Below are positions 52,431-62,424 of a stretch of 64,000 bases of DNA, piece by piece (position 1 is the first letter of the stretch; each line of letters begins with the position of its first letter). The notes beneath the pieces were generated by a model. It was given only the letters and a program-made list of their open reading frames with translations, did no database searches and was not told the origin of the DNA. The translations under genes and the position numbers were made by a program. Origin of the DNA: Actinoplanes lobatus (GTDB lineage Bacteria; Actinomycetota; Actinomycetes; Mycobacteriales; Micromonosporaceae); assembly GCF_014205215.1 (NCBI RefSeq), contig NZ_JACHNC010000001.1, positions 9,172,501 to 9,236,500 on the forward strand, read 5' to 3'.

Positions 52431-55355
52431 CTAGCGGGTGAACGCCTGGAATTCGGCGATGCGCACGTTGAGCGCCTGCGGGCTGGCGGTGGCGCAGTCC
52501 GTGTTGGCGCGCGGGTCGTCGTCCTGTTCACCGGCGTAGTCCGGGGTGCCGGTGCACTGGTTGGTCACGGCCTCGATGCGCAGGTGCGTGGCGGTGACAT
52601 CCGGGATGTCGAAGGACCGGATGATCAGCTGCGGCGCCCGGGGTCGCGGCGCCACGGCCGGGAACGCGTCCCGCCGGCTGGTGTAGACGGTCGTGAAGTC
52701 GGCCGGGGCCGAGCAGGTGACCGTCGCGGACGCGGTGCAGGCGAGCACCTTGAACTGGCGCAGCGCCGACACCCGGGCCTGCGTGCCGGCGTCGACGTCA
52801 CCGGCGACGGCCGGGCGCAGCATGGCGCTGACCTGGATCCGCCGGACCTTCTGGGCGTCGCCCGCGAGGTCCACGCTGACGCCCTTGCCGGCCACCGCGC
52901 TGCCGAGCGAGGCCCAGTTGGTGGCCTCGTCGTCGTCGAGGAGCCGGGCCAGGTTGACGCCGTCGCCGGTGGCGGTCGCGCCGTTGGCCGCCGAGGCGAC
53001 GTTGCGCGGCAGCTTCACGGTCAGCTTCTCCTTCTCGCCGGAGCGCAGCGACTCCGGTGAGACGCGGGCGTGGCCGTGGCCGGGCGCCTGTGCGACGAAC
53101 GCGTAGGTGCCGGGCACCAGGTTCACCGTGTCGGGCAGGGCGGTGGCCGGGTCGGTGTCGGCGACCGCGACGGCCCGGGCCTGGTAGTCGCCGACGAACA
53201 GTTTGGCGCCGGTGACCGCCTTGCCGTGCTCGTCGACCGGCCGGAAGGTGACCGTGGCCTCCTTGGCGTGCGGGGAGGTGAAGCTCGGCGTCGGGTTGAC
53301 GTCGGCCGCGCCGTTGCTGGCCGCGCCCTCGCCGAGGCCGCGCTTGGCGAACGCGTTCCACAGGATGTCCTGGTTGGCGCCGCCGAAGCGGATCCGGTCG
53401 GCGGCGAGCAGCGCGTCGCGGGCGTCGACCTGGCTGTTGGCGCTGTTGGCCATCAGCAGGAACGAGTCGACGACGAGCTGGATCCAGCGCCGGTTGCCCG
53501 GGCAGGAGGTGACCGCCTTCTTGCCGTTGGCGCACGCCTTCTGGAGTGCGGAGCTGCCGTAGCCGTACCGCTTGACGAACGCGGACCGGATGTCGTAGTT
53601 GGTGGCGCTCCACACCTCACCGGAGGCGTGCACCTGCAACCCGACGAAGTCGTAGTCGACCGCGCTGTAGTTGAGCCGGTTGGCGCCGCTGCTCATGTTG
53701 TAGTTGCGGATGCCGGCGACCGGGTCACCGGTCACGTACTCGCCGACGGTGAAGCCGCGGGCGCCCCTGGGGGCGTAGCCGTGCTCGGCCAGGTACTCCA
53801 CGGCCAGCTGGTCGGACCAGCTCTCGCTCATGCCCTGCGGGGAGCTGAGGCCGGCGTCCGGGCCGGCGATCATGCGGTTGGTGATGGCGTGCGTGTACTC
53901 GTGGCCGATGACCGACATGTCGTAGTCGCCGTCGACGCACGGCGAGTAGAAGGAACCGGCGATGGGCTGCCACAGGTACATGTTGGTGATCGGGGCCTGC
54001 CCGTCGGGCGGGGTGATCTGGTTGGCGTTGTTGCGGGCCAGGAAGTCCGGCGGGCCGCCGCTGATGCCGCCGGCCTGCGCGTTGCCCTGCTCGGGGTCGC
54101 CGCCGTCGCCCTCCATGTTCCAGGTCTCCTCGGTGAAGCCGAGGAGGTACGACCAGTCGTGCATCCGGTTGTGCTGCACGAACAGGTTGGCCCGGGCCGC
54201 GTCGATGTCGTTGCGGGCGGCCGAGTCGAAGACCGTGGGCGCGCACTTGGTGTCGTGCCACTGGTTGGTCCACGGGTACGTGTACTCGCGCGCCGGGCTG
54301 GGCGTGGCCAGTTCGGTGCCGACCGTGAACGGGTCGTTGGAGAGCCAGTTGTGCACGGCGAACGCATTGTTGCCGCTGGTCGTGGCGGTGGACGTGCCGG
54401 TGACCGGGTCGACGTCCCACGCCTGCGGGGACGCCGGGGTCGCGACGACCTCGTCACAGCCCCGCTGCGGCGCCCAGCACCAGCGCCGGCGGGTGTCCCG
54501 GGAGGAGTAGTCGGTGCGCGGCGAGTTGGGGAAGACCTCCCACTCGGGGTTGTCGGCGTCGTGGTCGACGATGTCCTCGCGGACCAGGATGCCGCCGTCG
54601 CGGGCGTCCACCCACGTGGTGTAGGCGACCGGGTCGGCGCTGGACAGGCCGTCCCCGAGGGCGACCTGGTAGGCGGCGCGGGCGCCCTGGTCGGCGGTGG
54701 GTACCGCGACGAGCTTGGTGCCCAGCAGGGTGGGAGCGGTGATGCCCGCGTCGGCGGCGGCGATGCGCTCGGCCTCGGCGGCGGTCAGGGTGGCCGGCTG
54801 CGGGGCGGCGGCGTCGCGGGCGAGTGAGGAGCTGACGTGCCAGACCTTGCCGTCGCGCAGCCCGATCGAGATCAGGCCGTCGCGGCCGGCGTCGAGGTCG
54901 CCGAACCGCTGGCGCAGCAGCACGACGTCGCCCTCGCCGAGCTTGCGGGTGGTGAGCAGTTCGAGGGACTCGGCGGCCGCCGGCGTGATGCCGAGGACGT
55001 CGAGGTTGCCGGTCACGTAGGCGCGGGCCGCGGCGACGGGCTCGGCGGGCAGGCCCTCGGCGAGCGGCTCGGCGGTGGTGGCGGTGAGGGTGGCCGGGGT
55101 GCCGAAGGTGTTCCACCGGGCGGAGGCGTCGGCCTCGGCGGCCAGCGTCCGCTGTTCGGCGCTGGGCGCGACGCGGCCCTTGCGGTTGTCGATGAGCTCG
55201 CCGTTGTCGTGGTCGGCGTGGATCTCCGGGGTCTCGGCCCGGCTGGGGATGGCGGCGCCCGGTGCGGCGCTTCCGCCGGATCCTGGCGAGAGGACGAGCA
55301 CCGCGGCGACGAATGCTGTGGTGGTGCCCGCCAACGCACGGGATGGTGTGCGCAC
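52431..55355 (-). CDS. Secreted M36 (fungalysin) metallopeptidase
   Basis: A 974-residue exported zinc endopeptidase. The signal peptide (1-31) is followed by a long FTP/PepSY-like propeptide (to about 270), then the M36 catalytic domain. There, GHEYTHAITNRM (His485, Glu486, His489) is the HExxH-type zinc site and MSESWSD (about 516-520) supplies the third ligand. From about 720 a beta-rich PA/carboxypeptidase-regulatory-like unit (VDEHGKAVTGAKLFVGDY) and a C-terminal discoidin-like or CBM-type domain follow. It degrades extracellular protein. Divergent from a dead subtilase-like gene (102 bp gap). Confidence 0.92.
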   Translation of the reverse strand: MRTPSRALAGTTTAFVAAVLVLSPGSGGSAAPGAAIPSRAETPEIHADHDNGELIDNRKGRVAPSAEQRTLAAEADASARWNTFGTPATLTATTAEPLAEGLPAEPVAAARAYVTGNLDVLGITPAAAESLELLTTRKLGEGDVVLLRQRFGDLDAGRDGLISIGLRDGKVWHVSSSLARDAAAPQPATLTAAEAERIAAADAGITAPTLLGTKLVAVPTADQGARAAYQVALGDGLSSADPVAYTTWVDARDGGILVREDIVDHDADNPEWEVFPNSPRTDYSSRDTRRRWCWAPQRGCDEVVATPASPQAWDVDPVTGTSTATTSGNNAFAVHNWLSNDPFTVGTELATPSPAREYTYPWTNQWHDTKCAPTVFDSAARNDIDAARANLFVQHNRMHDWSYLLGFTEETWNMEGDGGDPEQGNAQAGGISGGPPDFLARNNANQITPPDGQAPITNMYLWQPIAGSFYSPCVDGDYDMSVIGHEYTHAITNRMIAGPDAGLSSPQGMSESWSDQLAVEYLAEHGYAPRGARGFTVGEYVTGDPVAGIRNYNMSSGANRLNYSAVDYDFVGLQVHASGEVWSATNYDIRSAFVKRYGYGSSALQKACANGKKAVTSCPGNRRWIQLVVDSFLLMANSANSQVDARDALLAADRIRFGGANQDILWNAFAKRGLGEGAASNGAADVNPTPSFTSPHAKEATVTFRPVDEHGKAVTGAKLFVGDYQARAVAVADTDPATALPDTVNLVPGTYAFVAQAPGHGHARVSPESLRSGEKEKLTVKLPRNVASAANGATATGDGVNLARLLDDDEATNWASLGSAVAGKGVSVDLAGDAQKVRRIQVSAMLRPAVAGDVDAGTQARVSALRQFKVLACTASATVTCSAPADFTTVYTSRRDAFPAVAPRPRAPQLIIRSFDIPDVTATHLRIEAVTNQCTGTPDYAGEQDDDPRANTDCATASPQALNVRIAEFQAFTR

Positions 55356-55457
55356 GGAACCTCCTTTATGGACGGTCGTTACCGGTCACTTCGCATCCGA
55401 CATCAGATGTGCGGCTTCGTGGCATGGGCCGAACGTCCACAAAATTGAGGTTGCTCA

Positions 55458-56630
55458 ATGGTGAGCTTTGTCGATGGAACTTGCGGCGTCAAGTTAACAT
55501 CCGCTGTGCCGTCGAAGTGGATCGGAAGACTTCTGCTCGCGTCCCTGCTGACCCTCCCCGGGGACCCGGCGGCCGCCGCTCCCCGCGACGAGCAGTGGTA
55601 TCTCGACGTCATCAAGGCGCCGCAGGCGCACGGGATCAGCCGCGGCGAGGGCGTCACCGTCGGCGTGCTGACCAGCAGCGCGCCGATGCCGCACCCCGAC
55701 CTGGGCGACGCCGTGCTGCCGACCATGCGGGTCGCGCCGGACGCGATCCTCGGCGGGATGCAGCAGACACCGTCCGGCGAGCCGGCCACCGACAGCCACG
55801 CCACCGAGGAGATCGGCCTGATCGCGGCCCGGGGCGGCATCGTCGGCGCCGCCCCGGCCGCGTCGGTGCGGCCGCTGAACGCCCACCACCAGGACGAACT
55901 TGAGAAGGCGATCCGCTGGCTGGCCGACTCCGGGGCCGGCGTGCTCTATCTCAACACCGCGATCTCCGACGGCCTCACGGCCGATTTCGACGGCATCCGG
56001 TACGCGCAGTCGAAGGACGTCGTGGTGGTGATGGCCCTCGACGACGTGGCCGACCTCCCCGCGGGCCTGCGTACCGGGGTGCTGGTGGCCGGCGGCGTCG
56101 ACGGCGACGGCGAGGTGGCCGGGCGGCTGCGGTCGACGATCGGGGCGGACCTGCGGGCGCCCGGCCCGACCAGCAACGCGTCCGGCAACGAGGGTGTCAT
56201 CGTGCTCGACCCGGACAGCGGCGGCTACCGGGAGCTCATCCCGAACAGCGGCAACGAGACGGCGGCCGCGCTGGTCACCGGGGTGGTGGCGCTGGTCCGG
56301 TCGACATACCCGGACCTGCCGGCCGGGGCGGTGATCAACCGGCTGCTGGCGACCGGGGTGCCGCCCGGCCCGGGTATCGCCGACGTCGACTACGGGCGCG
56401 GGCACGGTGTGGTGGACGCGTACGCCGCCCTGACCGCCGACGTGCCACCGGTGACCGGCAACCCGCTCGGCGATCCGGGGCCACCGGACACCGACTGGCT
56501 CCGGTACGGCCTGATCGCCGCCGCCCTGCTACCGGTCGCCGGGGCGGTGCTGGCCGCCGTGGTCCTGGTGTGGGTTTTCCGGAGACGGAAGGTCAGACGA
56601 TCCGGTAGCCCACCCCCGGCGTGGTCGTGA
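55458..56630 (+). CDS. Subtilase-like membrane protein with lost catalytic residues
   Basis: A 390-residue protein: signal peptide (about 1-41, ALTLPGDPAAAA-type), an S8/mycosin-like fold (about 45-335) and a C-terminal membrane helix (about 350-372) with a basic tail. The fold is clear: WYLDVIKAPQAHG, GVTVGVLTSSAPMPHPDLGD, SHATEEIGLIAARGGIVGAAPAASV, GNETAAALVTGVVALVRSTYPDLP. The usual catalytic Asp is Thr72, the Ser is Glu267 and the oxyanion Asn is Asp195; only His114 remains. So it is almost certainly not a protease. Mycosins (MycP) have the same topology. Exact start is uncertain. Confidence 0.85.
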   Translation: MVSFVDGTCGVKLTSAVPSKWIGRLLLASLLTLPGDPAAAAPRDEQWYLDVIKAPQAHGISRGEGVTVGVLTSSAPMPHPDLGDAVLPTMRVAPDAILGGMQQTPSGEPATDSHATEEIGLIAARGGIVGAAPAASVRPLNAHHQDELEKAIRWLADSGAGVLYLNTAISDGLTADFDGIRYAQSKDVVVVMALDDVADLPAGLRTGVLVAGGVDGDGEVAGRLRSTIGADLRAPGPTSNASGNEGVIVLDPDSGGYRELIPNSGNETAAALVTGVVALVRSTYPDLPAGAVINRLLATGVPPGPGIADVDYGRGHGVVDAYAALTADVPPVTGNPLGDPGPPDTDWLRYGLIAAALLPVAGAVLAAVVLVWVFRRRKVRRSGSPPPAWS

Positions 56631-57252
56631 TGACCGGCGGGTCACCGAGTTTGCGCCGCAGCCGGCCGACCGTCACGGTGACCGTGTTGGTGAATCGGTC
56701 GGCGTGCTCGTCCCACACGCTGTCCAGCAGGGTCTCCGCGCTCAGAAATCCTGGGCTGGCCCGCAGCAGCGCCTCCAGCACGGCGAACTCCTTCACCGAC
56801 AGCGGCAGCTGACGGCCGTCGCGGACCACGGTGCGGCGGACCGGATCCAGCTCGATCCCGGCGGCCCGCAGGGTGCGCGGCCGGGCGTCCGGCCGGCGGC
56901 GGGCCAGCGCCCGGACCCGCAGGATCAGCTCCGGGAAGTGGAACGGTTTGGCCAGGTAGTCGTCGGCGCCAAGGGTGAGCCCGCTGACCCGGTCACCGGG
57001 CTCGCCCGCCGCGGTGAGCATCAGCACCATCGGCCGGTCGTCCGGGCGGTCCGTGATCATCTGGCACAGGGTGTCGCCGTGCAGGCCGGGCAGATCACGA
57101 TCAAGAACCATCACATCGTACGCGGTGAGCTCCAGTTTCTCGGCGGCGCTCAGCCCGTCGCGGGCGACGTCGACCGCCAGCCCGGCATCGGTCAGCCCCT
57201 CCACCACCACGTCGGCCAGGGCGTGGTCGTCCTCCACCACCAGGATCCTCAC
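56593..57252 (-). CDS. OmpR-family response regulator
   Basis: A 219-residue two-domain regulator. The receiver (1-115) has the phosphoacceptor Asp51 in DVMVLDRDLPG and the conserved Lys in DDYLAKPFHF. The C-terminal winged-helix domain (about 125-219) contains LSVKEFAVLEALLRASPGFLS and TVTVTVGRLRRKLGDPPVI. Its start ATG overlaps nothing upstream, but the kinase stop overlaps its ATG by 4 bases. The last 38 bases overlap the subtilase-like gene. Confidence 0.93.
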   Translation of the reverse strand: MRILVVEDDHALADVVVEGLTDAGLAVDVARDGLSAAEKLELTAYDVMVLDRDLPGLHGDTLCQMITDRPDDRPMVLMLTAAGEPGDRVSGLTLGADDYLAKPFHFPELILRVRALARRRPDARPRTLRAAGIELDPVRRTVVRDGRQLPLSVKEFAVLEALLRASPGFLSAETLLDSVWDEHADRFTNTVTVTVGRLRRKLGDPPVITTTPGVGYRIV

Positions 57253-58352
57253 GGCAGCCGCACCGCCACCCGCAGGCCGCCGTCCGGGCGGGCGGTCAGC
57301 TCCAGCGTGCCCTGGTGGGCGGCCACGACCGCGGCCACGATGGACAGCCCCAGCCCGGACGAGCCGACCCGTTCCGCGCCGAGGCGCTCGAACGGCCTGG
57401 TGAGCCGGTCCACCTGATCCTGCGCGAAGACCCGGCCGCCGCTCTCCACGATCAGTTCGGACTCACCGCCGGCGATCCGGACCCACCCGTCGTCCACGTT
57501 GTGGGTGACCGCGTTGTCGACGAGGTTCGCCACGAGCCGGGCCAGCAGCGCCGGGTTGCCGCGTACCACGCTGCCGGCCGGCAGCTCGACGGTCACCGCG
57601 AGCCGCCGGGCGGACACCTCGGCGGCCCGGTCCCGCAGCGCCGCGGCGGTCAGCTCGGCCAGGTCGTTGGGCACCGCCTCGCCGGTGCCGCCGTGCTGGG
57701 CGCGGGCCAGCGTCAGGAACCCGTCGAGCAGGTGGTCGACCCGGTCCAACTGGGTGCGCAGTTTCCCGGCGAGCACGAGCGTCGCGGGGGCCGGGTCGGG
57801 TTTGGCGACCGCCACGTCCAGGGTGGCGCGCATCGTGGCGAGCGGAGTACGCAGCTCGTGCGAGGCGTTGGCGACGAACCGGCGCTGCGCCGTGAACGAC
57901 GCCTCCAGCCGTTCCAGCAGCCCGTCGATGGTGTCGGCGAGCTGTTTCACCTCGTCGTCGGGGCCGTGCACGGCGAGCCGCTCGTGCAGGTTGTCGGCGG
58001 AGATGCGCCGGGTGACCGCGGTGATCGACCGGACCGGCGACAGCACGGTGCCGGCCATCAGCCGCCCCAGCAGCAGCGAGAGGACGGCCATCACGAACAG
58101 GGCCACGGCGAACCCGAACACCAGCCGCCGGGCCTGCTCGCCCTGGACGGCGTCGAGCTGCTCCTCCAGCGCCGTGATCCGCTGCTGGGCCGCGGCCGGG
58201 CCGCTCTGCTGCTGGAGGGGCGCCATCGAGGTGCTGCTGCCGCCGGAGAACGCCAGGGCGACCGCCAGCAGCAGCACCCCGGACCCGAGGAAGACGGCCG
58301 CGTAGAGGACCGTGAACCGGGTCCCCACCGTGGCCAGACGCGACCGGAACAT
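57249..58352 (-). CDS. Sensor histidine kinase
   Basis: A 367-residue membrane kinase: two membrane helices (about 15-37 and 80-100) flank a short extracytoplasmic loop with a Gln-rich stretch. HAMP (RRISADNLHERLAVHGPDDEVKQL), the dimerisation H-box FVANASHELRTPLATM, and the ATPase boxes N (ARLVANLVDNAVTHN), G1/G2 (VGSSGLGLSIVAAVVAAHQG) follow. The chosen ATG at 58352 begins directly before the first helix; the extended reading has no extra SD. It forms the two-component pair with the overlapping regulator. Confidence 0.92.
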   Translation of the reverse strand: MFRSRLATVGTRFTVLYAAVFLGSGVLLLAVALAFSGGSSTSMAPLQQQSGPAAAQQRITALEEQLDAVQGEQARRLVFGFAVALFVMAVLSLLLGRLMAGTVLSPVRSITAVTRRISADNLHERLAVHGPDDEVKQLADTIDGLLERLEASFTAQRRFVANASHELRTPLATMRATLDVAVAKPDPAPATLVLAGKLRTQLDRVDHLLDGFLTLARAQHGGTGEAVPNDLAELTAAALRDRAAEVSARRLAVTVELPAGSVVRGNPALLARLVANLVDNAVTHNVDDGWVRIAGGESELIVESGGRVFAQDQVDRLTRPFERLGAERVGSSGLGLSIVAAVVAAHQGTLELTARPDGGLRVAVRLP

Positions 58353-58438
58353 CGTTACAGCATGCCGGGCCGGACCTAACAGCGGCGTGACAGGCGGCGT
58401 TCGGGCCGTGTTACCGGCCGGCACCTAGAAATCCGGGC

Positions 58439-59836
58439 ATGTTCAGCGCAGACTTTCTCCGCCCGGGCCGGATCGTGGCCCTCGCCGCGGCGGCCGTGTC
58501 CGTCGTGGCGCTCGGCGTCCTGTCCACCTCCGCCATCGACGTCTCCTGTGACCCCGGCCCGTGCCCGCCGACCCCGGTGACCGGCGACGGCGACGTGGTC
58601 AGCGACCGGTTCTGGTTCCTGCACCGCGACCTCGGGCCGCAGGGGAGCATCACGGTCCGGTTGACATCGATGACCGGCACCATCACCTATCCGCCGCCGG
58701 ACCACGACGAGATCGTCCCCGGCCTGGTCCCGTGGGCGAAGACCGGGATCATCGTCAAGGACGGGCTCCGGCCGGGCTCCCGGTACGCGGCGCTCATGAT
58801 GACCGGCGAGCACGGGGTCCGGTTCCAGCACGACTACCGCCACGACGTGGCCGGACGGCCCGGTGGCGTGTCCGCCGGGAACCCGCGCTGGCTGCGGCTG
58901 ACCCGCTCCGGCGACACGATCACCGGCGCCGAGTCGCCCGACGGTGTGCGATGGCAGGACGTCGGGTCGGCCGAGCTCGACGGGCTGCCGGACACCGTCC
59001 GGGTCGGGCTGTTCGCGGCCTCCCCGCACGGGCTCACCCTCCAGCGGGTCGCGCTCGGCGGCCGGATCGGGCAGGGCCGCTTCACGCAGGCGGTGGGCGT
59101 GTTCGACGGCGTCACCGTGGAGGGCGGCGGCGGTGCCTGGGCCAGCGAGCCGGTCGGCGAGATGAACGTGACCGACTGGGAGAAGTACCACAACCCGGCC
59201 GGGGCCGTGCAGACCGACGGGGTGGTCACGATCAGCGGCACCGGCGACATCGGGCCGCTCGGCGAGGACCCGGACCCGACCGCCGACGCGGCCCTCACCG
59301 GACTGGTCGTCGCCCTGATCATCATCCTGGTACTGGCCGCCCGCTACGGCCGGGCGGCGCCCTTCGAGCCGCGGCGGGCCGCCACGGTCGGCGCGGCGGC
59401 GCTGGTCACCGGGCTGCTGTCGGTCGGGACCGTCCTCGCCGTGACCGGTGAGCCGGCCGTTGTCCGGGTGGTCGCCGGGCTCGCCGTGGCCATCGGCCTG
59501 TGCGCGGTGCTCGCCTACGGGCTCGGGTCCCTTCTCCGGTACGGCTGGGCGCTCGCGCTGCTGCTGGTGATCGTGCCGTACACGGTCACCGCCGTACCGC
59601 TGCTGCCCGATCCGGTCGCGCAGTGGCTGCTGCGGGTCACCCCGGCCGCCGGGTTCGCCGTCAAGCAGACCGAGGTGGAGTATCCGCAGGTGCTGGCCCA
59701 CTACGCGCCGTCGGCCGGGTACTTCCCGCTGCCGTGGTGGGCCGGGCTCGCGGTGCTCGCCGGGTGGGCCGGGGTGATCGCGTTCACGGCCGGCCGGCGG
59801 GCCCGGGCGCACCGGCCGGTGCCACGGGCGGTCTAG
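58439..59836 (+). CDS. Membrane protein: DUF1349-like domain plus ABC-2-type permease half
   Basis: A 465-residue protein with a first membrane helix (about 12-32), an extracytoplasmic DUF1349/concanavalin-like region (about 45-260: VPWAKTGIIVKDGLRPGSRYAALMMTGEHGVRFQHDYRHDVAG, then WLRLTRSGDTITGAESPDGVRW), and five or so C-terminal helices. That helical part ends VAQWLLRVTPAAGFAVKQ... PLPWWAGLAVLAGWAGVIAF, typical of ABC-2 export permeases. No ATPase gene adjoins. Its stop overlaps the opposing deacetylase gene by 4 bases. Confidence 0.78.
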   Translation: MFSADFLRPGRIVALAAAAVSVVALGVLSTSAIDVSCDPGPCPPTPVTGDGDVVSDRFWFLHRDLGPQGSITVRLTSMTGTITYPPPDHDEIVPGLVPWAKTGIIVKDGLRPGSRYAALMMTGEHGVRFQHDYRHDVAGRPGGVSAGNPRWLRLTRSGDTITGAESPDGVRWQDVGSAELDGLPDTVRVGLFAASPHGLTLQRVALGGRIGQGRFTQAVGVFDGVTVEGGGGAWASEPVGEMNVTDWEKYHNPAGAVQTDGVVTISGTGDIGPLGEDPDPTADAALTGLVVALIIILVLAARYGRAAPFEPRRAATVGAAALVTGLLSVGTVLAVTGEPAVVRVVAGLAVAIGLCAVLAYGLGSLLRYGWALALLLVIVPYTVTAVPLLPDPVAQWLLRVTPAAGFAVKQTEVEYPQVLAHYAPSAGYFPLPWWAGLAVLAGWAGVIAFTAGRRARAHRPVPRAV

Positions 59837-60699
59837 GCGAGCAGCTCGGAGAGGGTGACCGGCTCCAGGCCGCGCCGCCGCAGGCCGGCCAGGACGGCGG
59901 GCAGGGCGTCGTCGGTGAAGCGGGCGTTCGCCTCGGTGATGTGCATGATGACGATCGAGCCCGGCTTCACCTGGGACAGCACGGCGTCGATGACCGGGGC
60001 CGCGCCGCGGGCGAACGGGTCGCCGCTGACCACGTCACCGTCGACCACGGTCACCCCGAGCGGGGCCAGCGCCCGCAGGGCCGCCCGGTCGTGGCACAGC
60101 CCGGGGAACCGGAAGTAGCGGGTCTGGCGTCCGCCGTACGGATGAAGGGTCGTGAAGGTCTTGTCGACGTCGCCGGTCATCTCGCCGGGGGCGAGCCGCG
60201 GCAGGGTGTAGCAGCCGCCGGTGAAGGCCGCGTGTTCGTAGCTGTGGTTGGCGATCTCGAAGTGCGGGTTCCCGGCGATCCGGCGGGTGACGTCCGGGTA
60301 CTGCTCGGCCCACTGCCCGGTCACGAAGAAGGTGGCCGGGATCCGCCGCGTCTCCAGGATGCCCAGCAGGCGCAGGTTGGCGTAGGAGGACACGGTGCCG
60401 TTGCGCAGCCGGGCCTTCATGGCGTCGGTCATGTCGGCGTCGAAGGTGAGCGCGACCTTCTTCACGTCGCGGGGCCCGTGCTGGACCACCGGCGGCAGCG
60501 GTCCGGGAGCGTGCGCGCCCGGCGTCGTGGCCGCGACGGCGGGCGCCTCCCCGCCGTCCACCGGAGCGGCGCTCGCCGTGGTTTCGGGAACCGGCGAGGC
60601 CGGCGAGGCGGCGGTGACGGCCGGGGCCGGTTCCCCGGCGCCGCAGGCCGCCAGCGTCAGGGCCAGGGCGGCGGCGAGGAACCGGCCGTACATCGACAT
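59833..60699 (-). CDS. Polysaccharide deacetylase-family lipoprotein (NodB type)
   Basis: A 288-residue lipoprotein: lipobox LAAC (Cys19), a Pro/Ala/Thr-rich linker to about residue 75, then a NodB-homology domain. LTFDADMTDAM carries the metal-binding Asp pair, EIANHSYEH (about 160) the His-His ligands, and TRYFRFPGLCHDRAALRAL the catalytic Arg region. Closing motif SIVIMHITEANA supplies the general-acid His. Likely removes acetyl groups from surface glycans or peptidoglycan. Confidence 0.9.
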   Translation of the reverse strand: MSMYGRFLAAALALTLAACGAGEPAPAVTAASPASPVPETTASAAPVDGGEAPAVAATTPGAHAPGPLPPVVQHGPRDVKKVALTFDADMTDAMKARLRNGTVSSYANLRLLGILETRRIPATFFVTGQWAEQYPDVTRRIAGNPHFEIANHSYEHAAFTGGCYTLPRLAPGEMTGDVDKTFTTLHPYGGRQTRYFRFPGLCHDRAALRALAPLGVTVVDGDVVSGDPFARGAAPVIDAVLSQVKPGSIVIMHITEANARFTDDALPAVLAGLRRRGLEPVTLSELLA

Positions 60700-60730
60700 G
60701 CAGGACAGAATGTCACAGGCCGCACAGGCC

Positions 60731-62344
60731 TCACAGGGTGAAGGTCGCCACCAGCTGCTGGAGTTCGTTGCTGGTGCGCTCCAGGCCTTCGGCGTTCGAC
60801 CGGGCCCGGTTGGCGACCGCGGTGGTGGAGCCCACCGCGGTCGCCACCCCGGCGATGTTGGTGGCGATGGCCTCGCTGCTCTCGGCCACCTCCGCGACGT
60901 TGCGGCCCATCTCGCTGGTGGTGGCGGTCTGCTCCTCCACGGCCGCGGCGATCAGGGTCTGGAAGTCGCAGATCCGGGCCACCACGCCGCCGATCTCGCT
61001 GATCGCGCCGACCGCGTTCGACGTGTCCTGCTGGATGGTCTTGACCAGCCGGGCGATGTCCTCGGTGGCCCGGGCGGTCTCCTGGGAGAGCTCCTTGACC
61101 TCGCCGGCCACCACGGCGAAGCCCTTGCCGAGCTCGCCGGCCCGGGCGGCCTCGATGGTGGCGTTGAGCGCCAGCAGGTTCGTCTGCTCGGCGATCGAGG
61201 TGATCATTTGGACCACGTTGCTGATCTCGGCCGAGGAGTCGCCCAGCTTGCCGACCGTCTTGTTGGTCTGCTCGACCACGGTGACCGCCTCACCGGCGAC
61301 CCGCGCCGCCTCACCGGCGCTGCGCGCGATGTCGTCGATCGCCTGGGCCATCTCCGAGCTTCCGGACTGGAGAGTGCTCGCGTTGCCGGAGACGCTGCCG
61401 GCCGCCGACGCCACCGCGGCCGCCTGCGTGTCCATGTCGACGCTGGTCTCGGCGATCTGCGCCGACACCGAGGACAGCTCGCGGGAGGCCGACGAGACGG
61501 TTCCGGCGTGCGAGGCGATCGTCGACACCGTCTCCCGCAGCGCGTCGGCGGTCTGGTCCAGGGCGACGCCGAGACGGCCGAGCTCGTCGCGGCGGTTCAG
61601 GTTCACCCGTACCGTGAGGTCCCGGCCGGCGAGGCGCTTGAGCCCCTCGACCACGACGTTGAGCGGGCGGACCACCGACCGGGTGACCAGGAAGCCCATC
61701 AGCACCGCGAGGATGACGGCGATGGCGAGCGCGCCGCCCAGCACCGTCGTGGCGGTGTTCTTGATCCGGTTGACGTCGGCGCGCACCTCATCGGCGCGGG
61801 CGTTGACCGATTCGTCCAGCTCCGCGGTGATGTCCAGCACCTTGCCGTACGCCGCCGACGCCTCGCCGCCGTTGACGCTGTCCATCGCCCTGGCACGGGA
61901 GGCCTTGGTGTCCTCGGACAGCCACTTGTTGATGGTCTCGTCCCAGACGAAGAAGTCGTCCCAGGCCGGTTTGAGCTGGTCGAACTGAGCCCGTTCGGCC
62001 TCGGTCATGCCGGCCGTGTTCGTGGCGGCGAGACCGGCGTAGAGGGCGTCCTTCGACTTCATCTCGCCCTGCCGGTTGTAGCCGTCGGGGCCCACGGAGT
62101 ACTCGTACCCGTAGGCGCCCACGTCGGCGATCCAGAGCCCCTGCCAGCCGGTCACGTCGGAGGCGGCGTACTTGGCGGCCTGGATGTCGTCGCGCACCTG
62201 CTCCAGAACGGCGAGCTGGTCCGCGGCGTCGGCCTGCTGGCGCAGGCCCCACCAGCCGGCGCCCGCCGACGTGACGATCAGCGCGGTGAGCAGCAGGTAG
62301 GAGGCGCCGAGACGCTTGCCCACACTGACATCGGCAATACGCAT
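60731..62344 (-). CDS. Methyl-accepting chemotaxis protein
   Basis: A 537-residue chemoreceptor: TM1 (about 14-34), a four-helix-bundle sensor domain (about 35-195), TM2 (about 198-222), HAMP ([24 protein letters not shown]), and the MCP signalling hairpin whose tip is [26 protein letters not shown]. The sensor domain starts [31 protein letters not shown]. The ATG at 62344 follows GGGGGAG by 7 bases; an in-frame TTG lies two codons upstream. Chemoreceptors imply a motile (zoospore) stage, typical of Actinoplanes relatives. Confidence 0.92.
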   Translation of the reverse strand: MRIADVSVGKRLGASYLLLTALIVTSAGAGWWGLRQQADAADQLAVLEQVRDDIQAAKYAASDVTGWQGLWIADVGAYGYEYSVGPDGYNRQGEMKSKDALYAGLAATNTAGMTEAERAQFDQLKPAWDDFFVWDETINKWLSEDTKASRARAMDSVNGGEASAAYGKVLDITAELDESVNARADEVRADVNRIKNTATTVLGGALAIAVILAVLMGFLVTRSVVRPLNVVVEGLKRLAGRDLTVRVNLNRRDELGRLGVALDQTADALRETVSTIASHAGTVSSASRELSSVSAQIAETSVDMDTQAAAVASAAGSVSGNASTLQSGSSEMAQAIDDIARSAGEAARVAGEAVTVVEQTNKTVGKLGDSSAEISNVVQMITSIAEQTNLLALNATIEAARAGELGKGFAVVAGEVKELSQETARATEDIARLVKTIQQDTSNAVGAISEIGGVVARICDFQTLIAAAVEEQTATTSEMGRNVAEVAESSEAIATNIAGVATAVGSTTAVANRARSNAEGLERTSNELQQLVATFTL

Positions 62345-62424
62345 GTGCAAACTCCCCCGTCCGGTGCCGGCACCCCCGGCTGTGCCCTTCCCATCGGGCC
62401 CGTCGCGGTACGGGGTGAGCGGAA

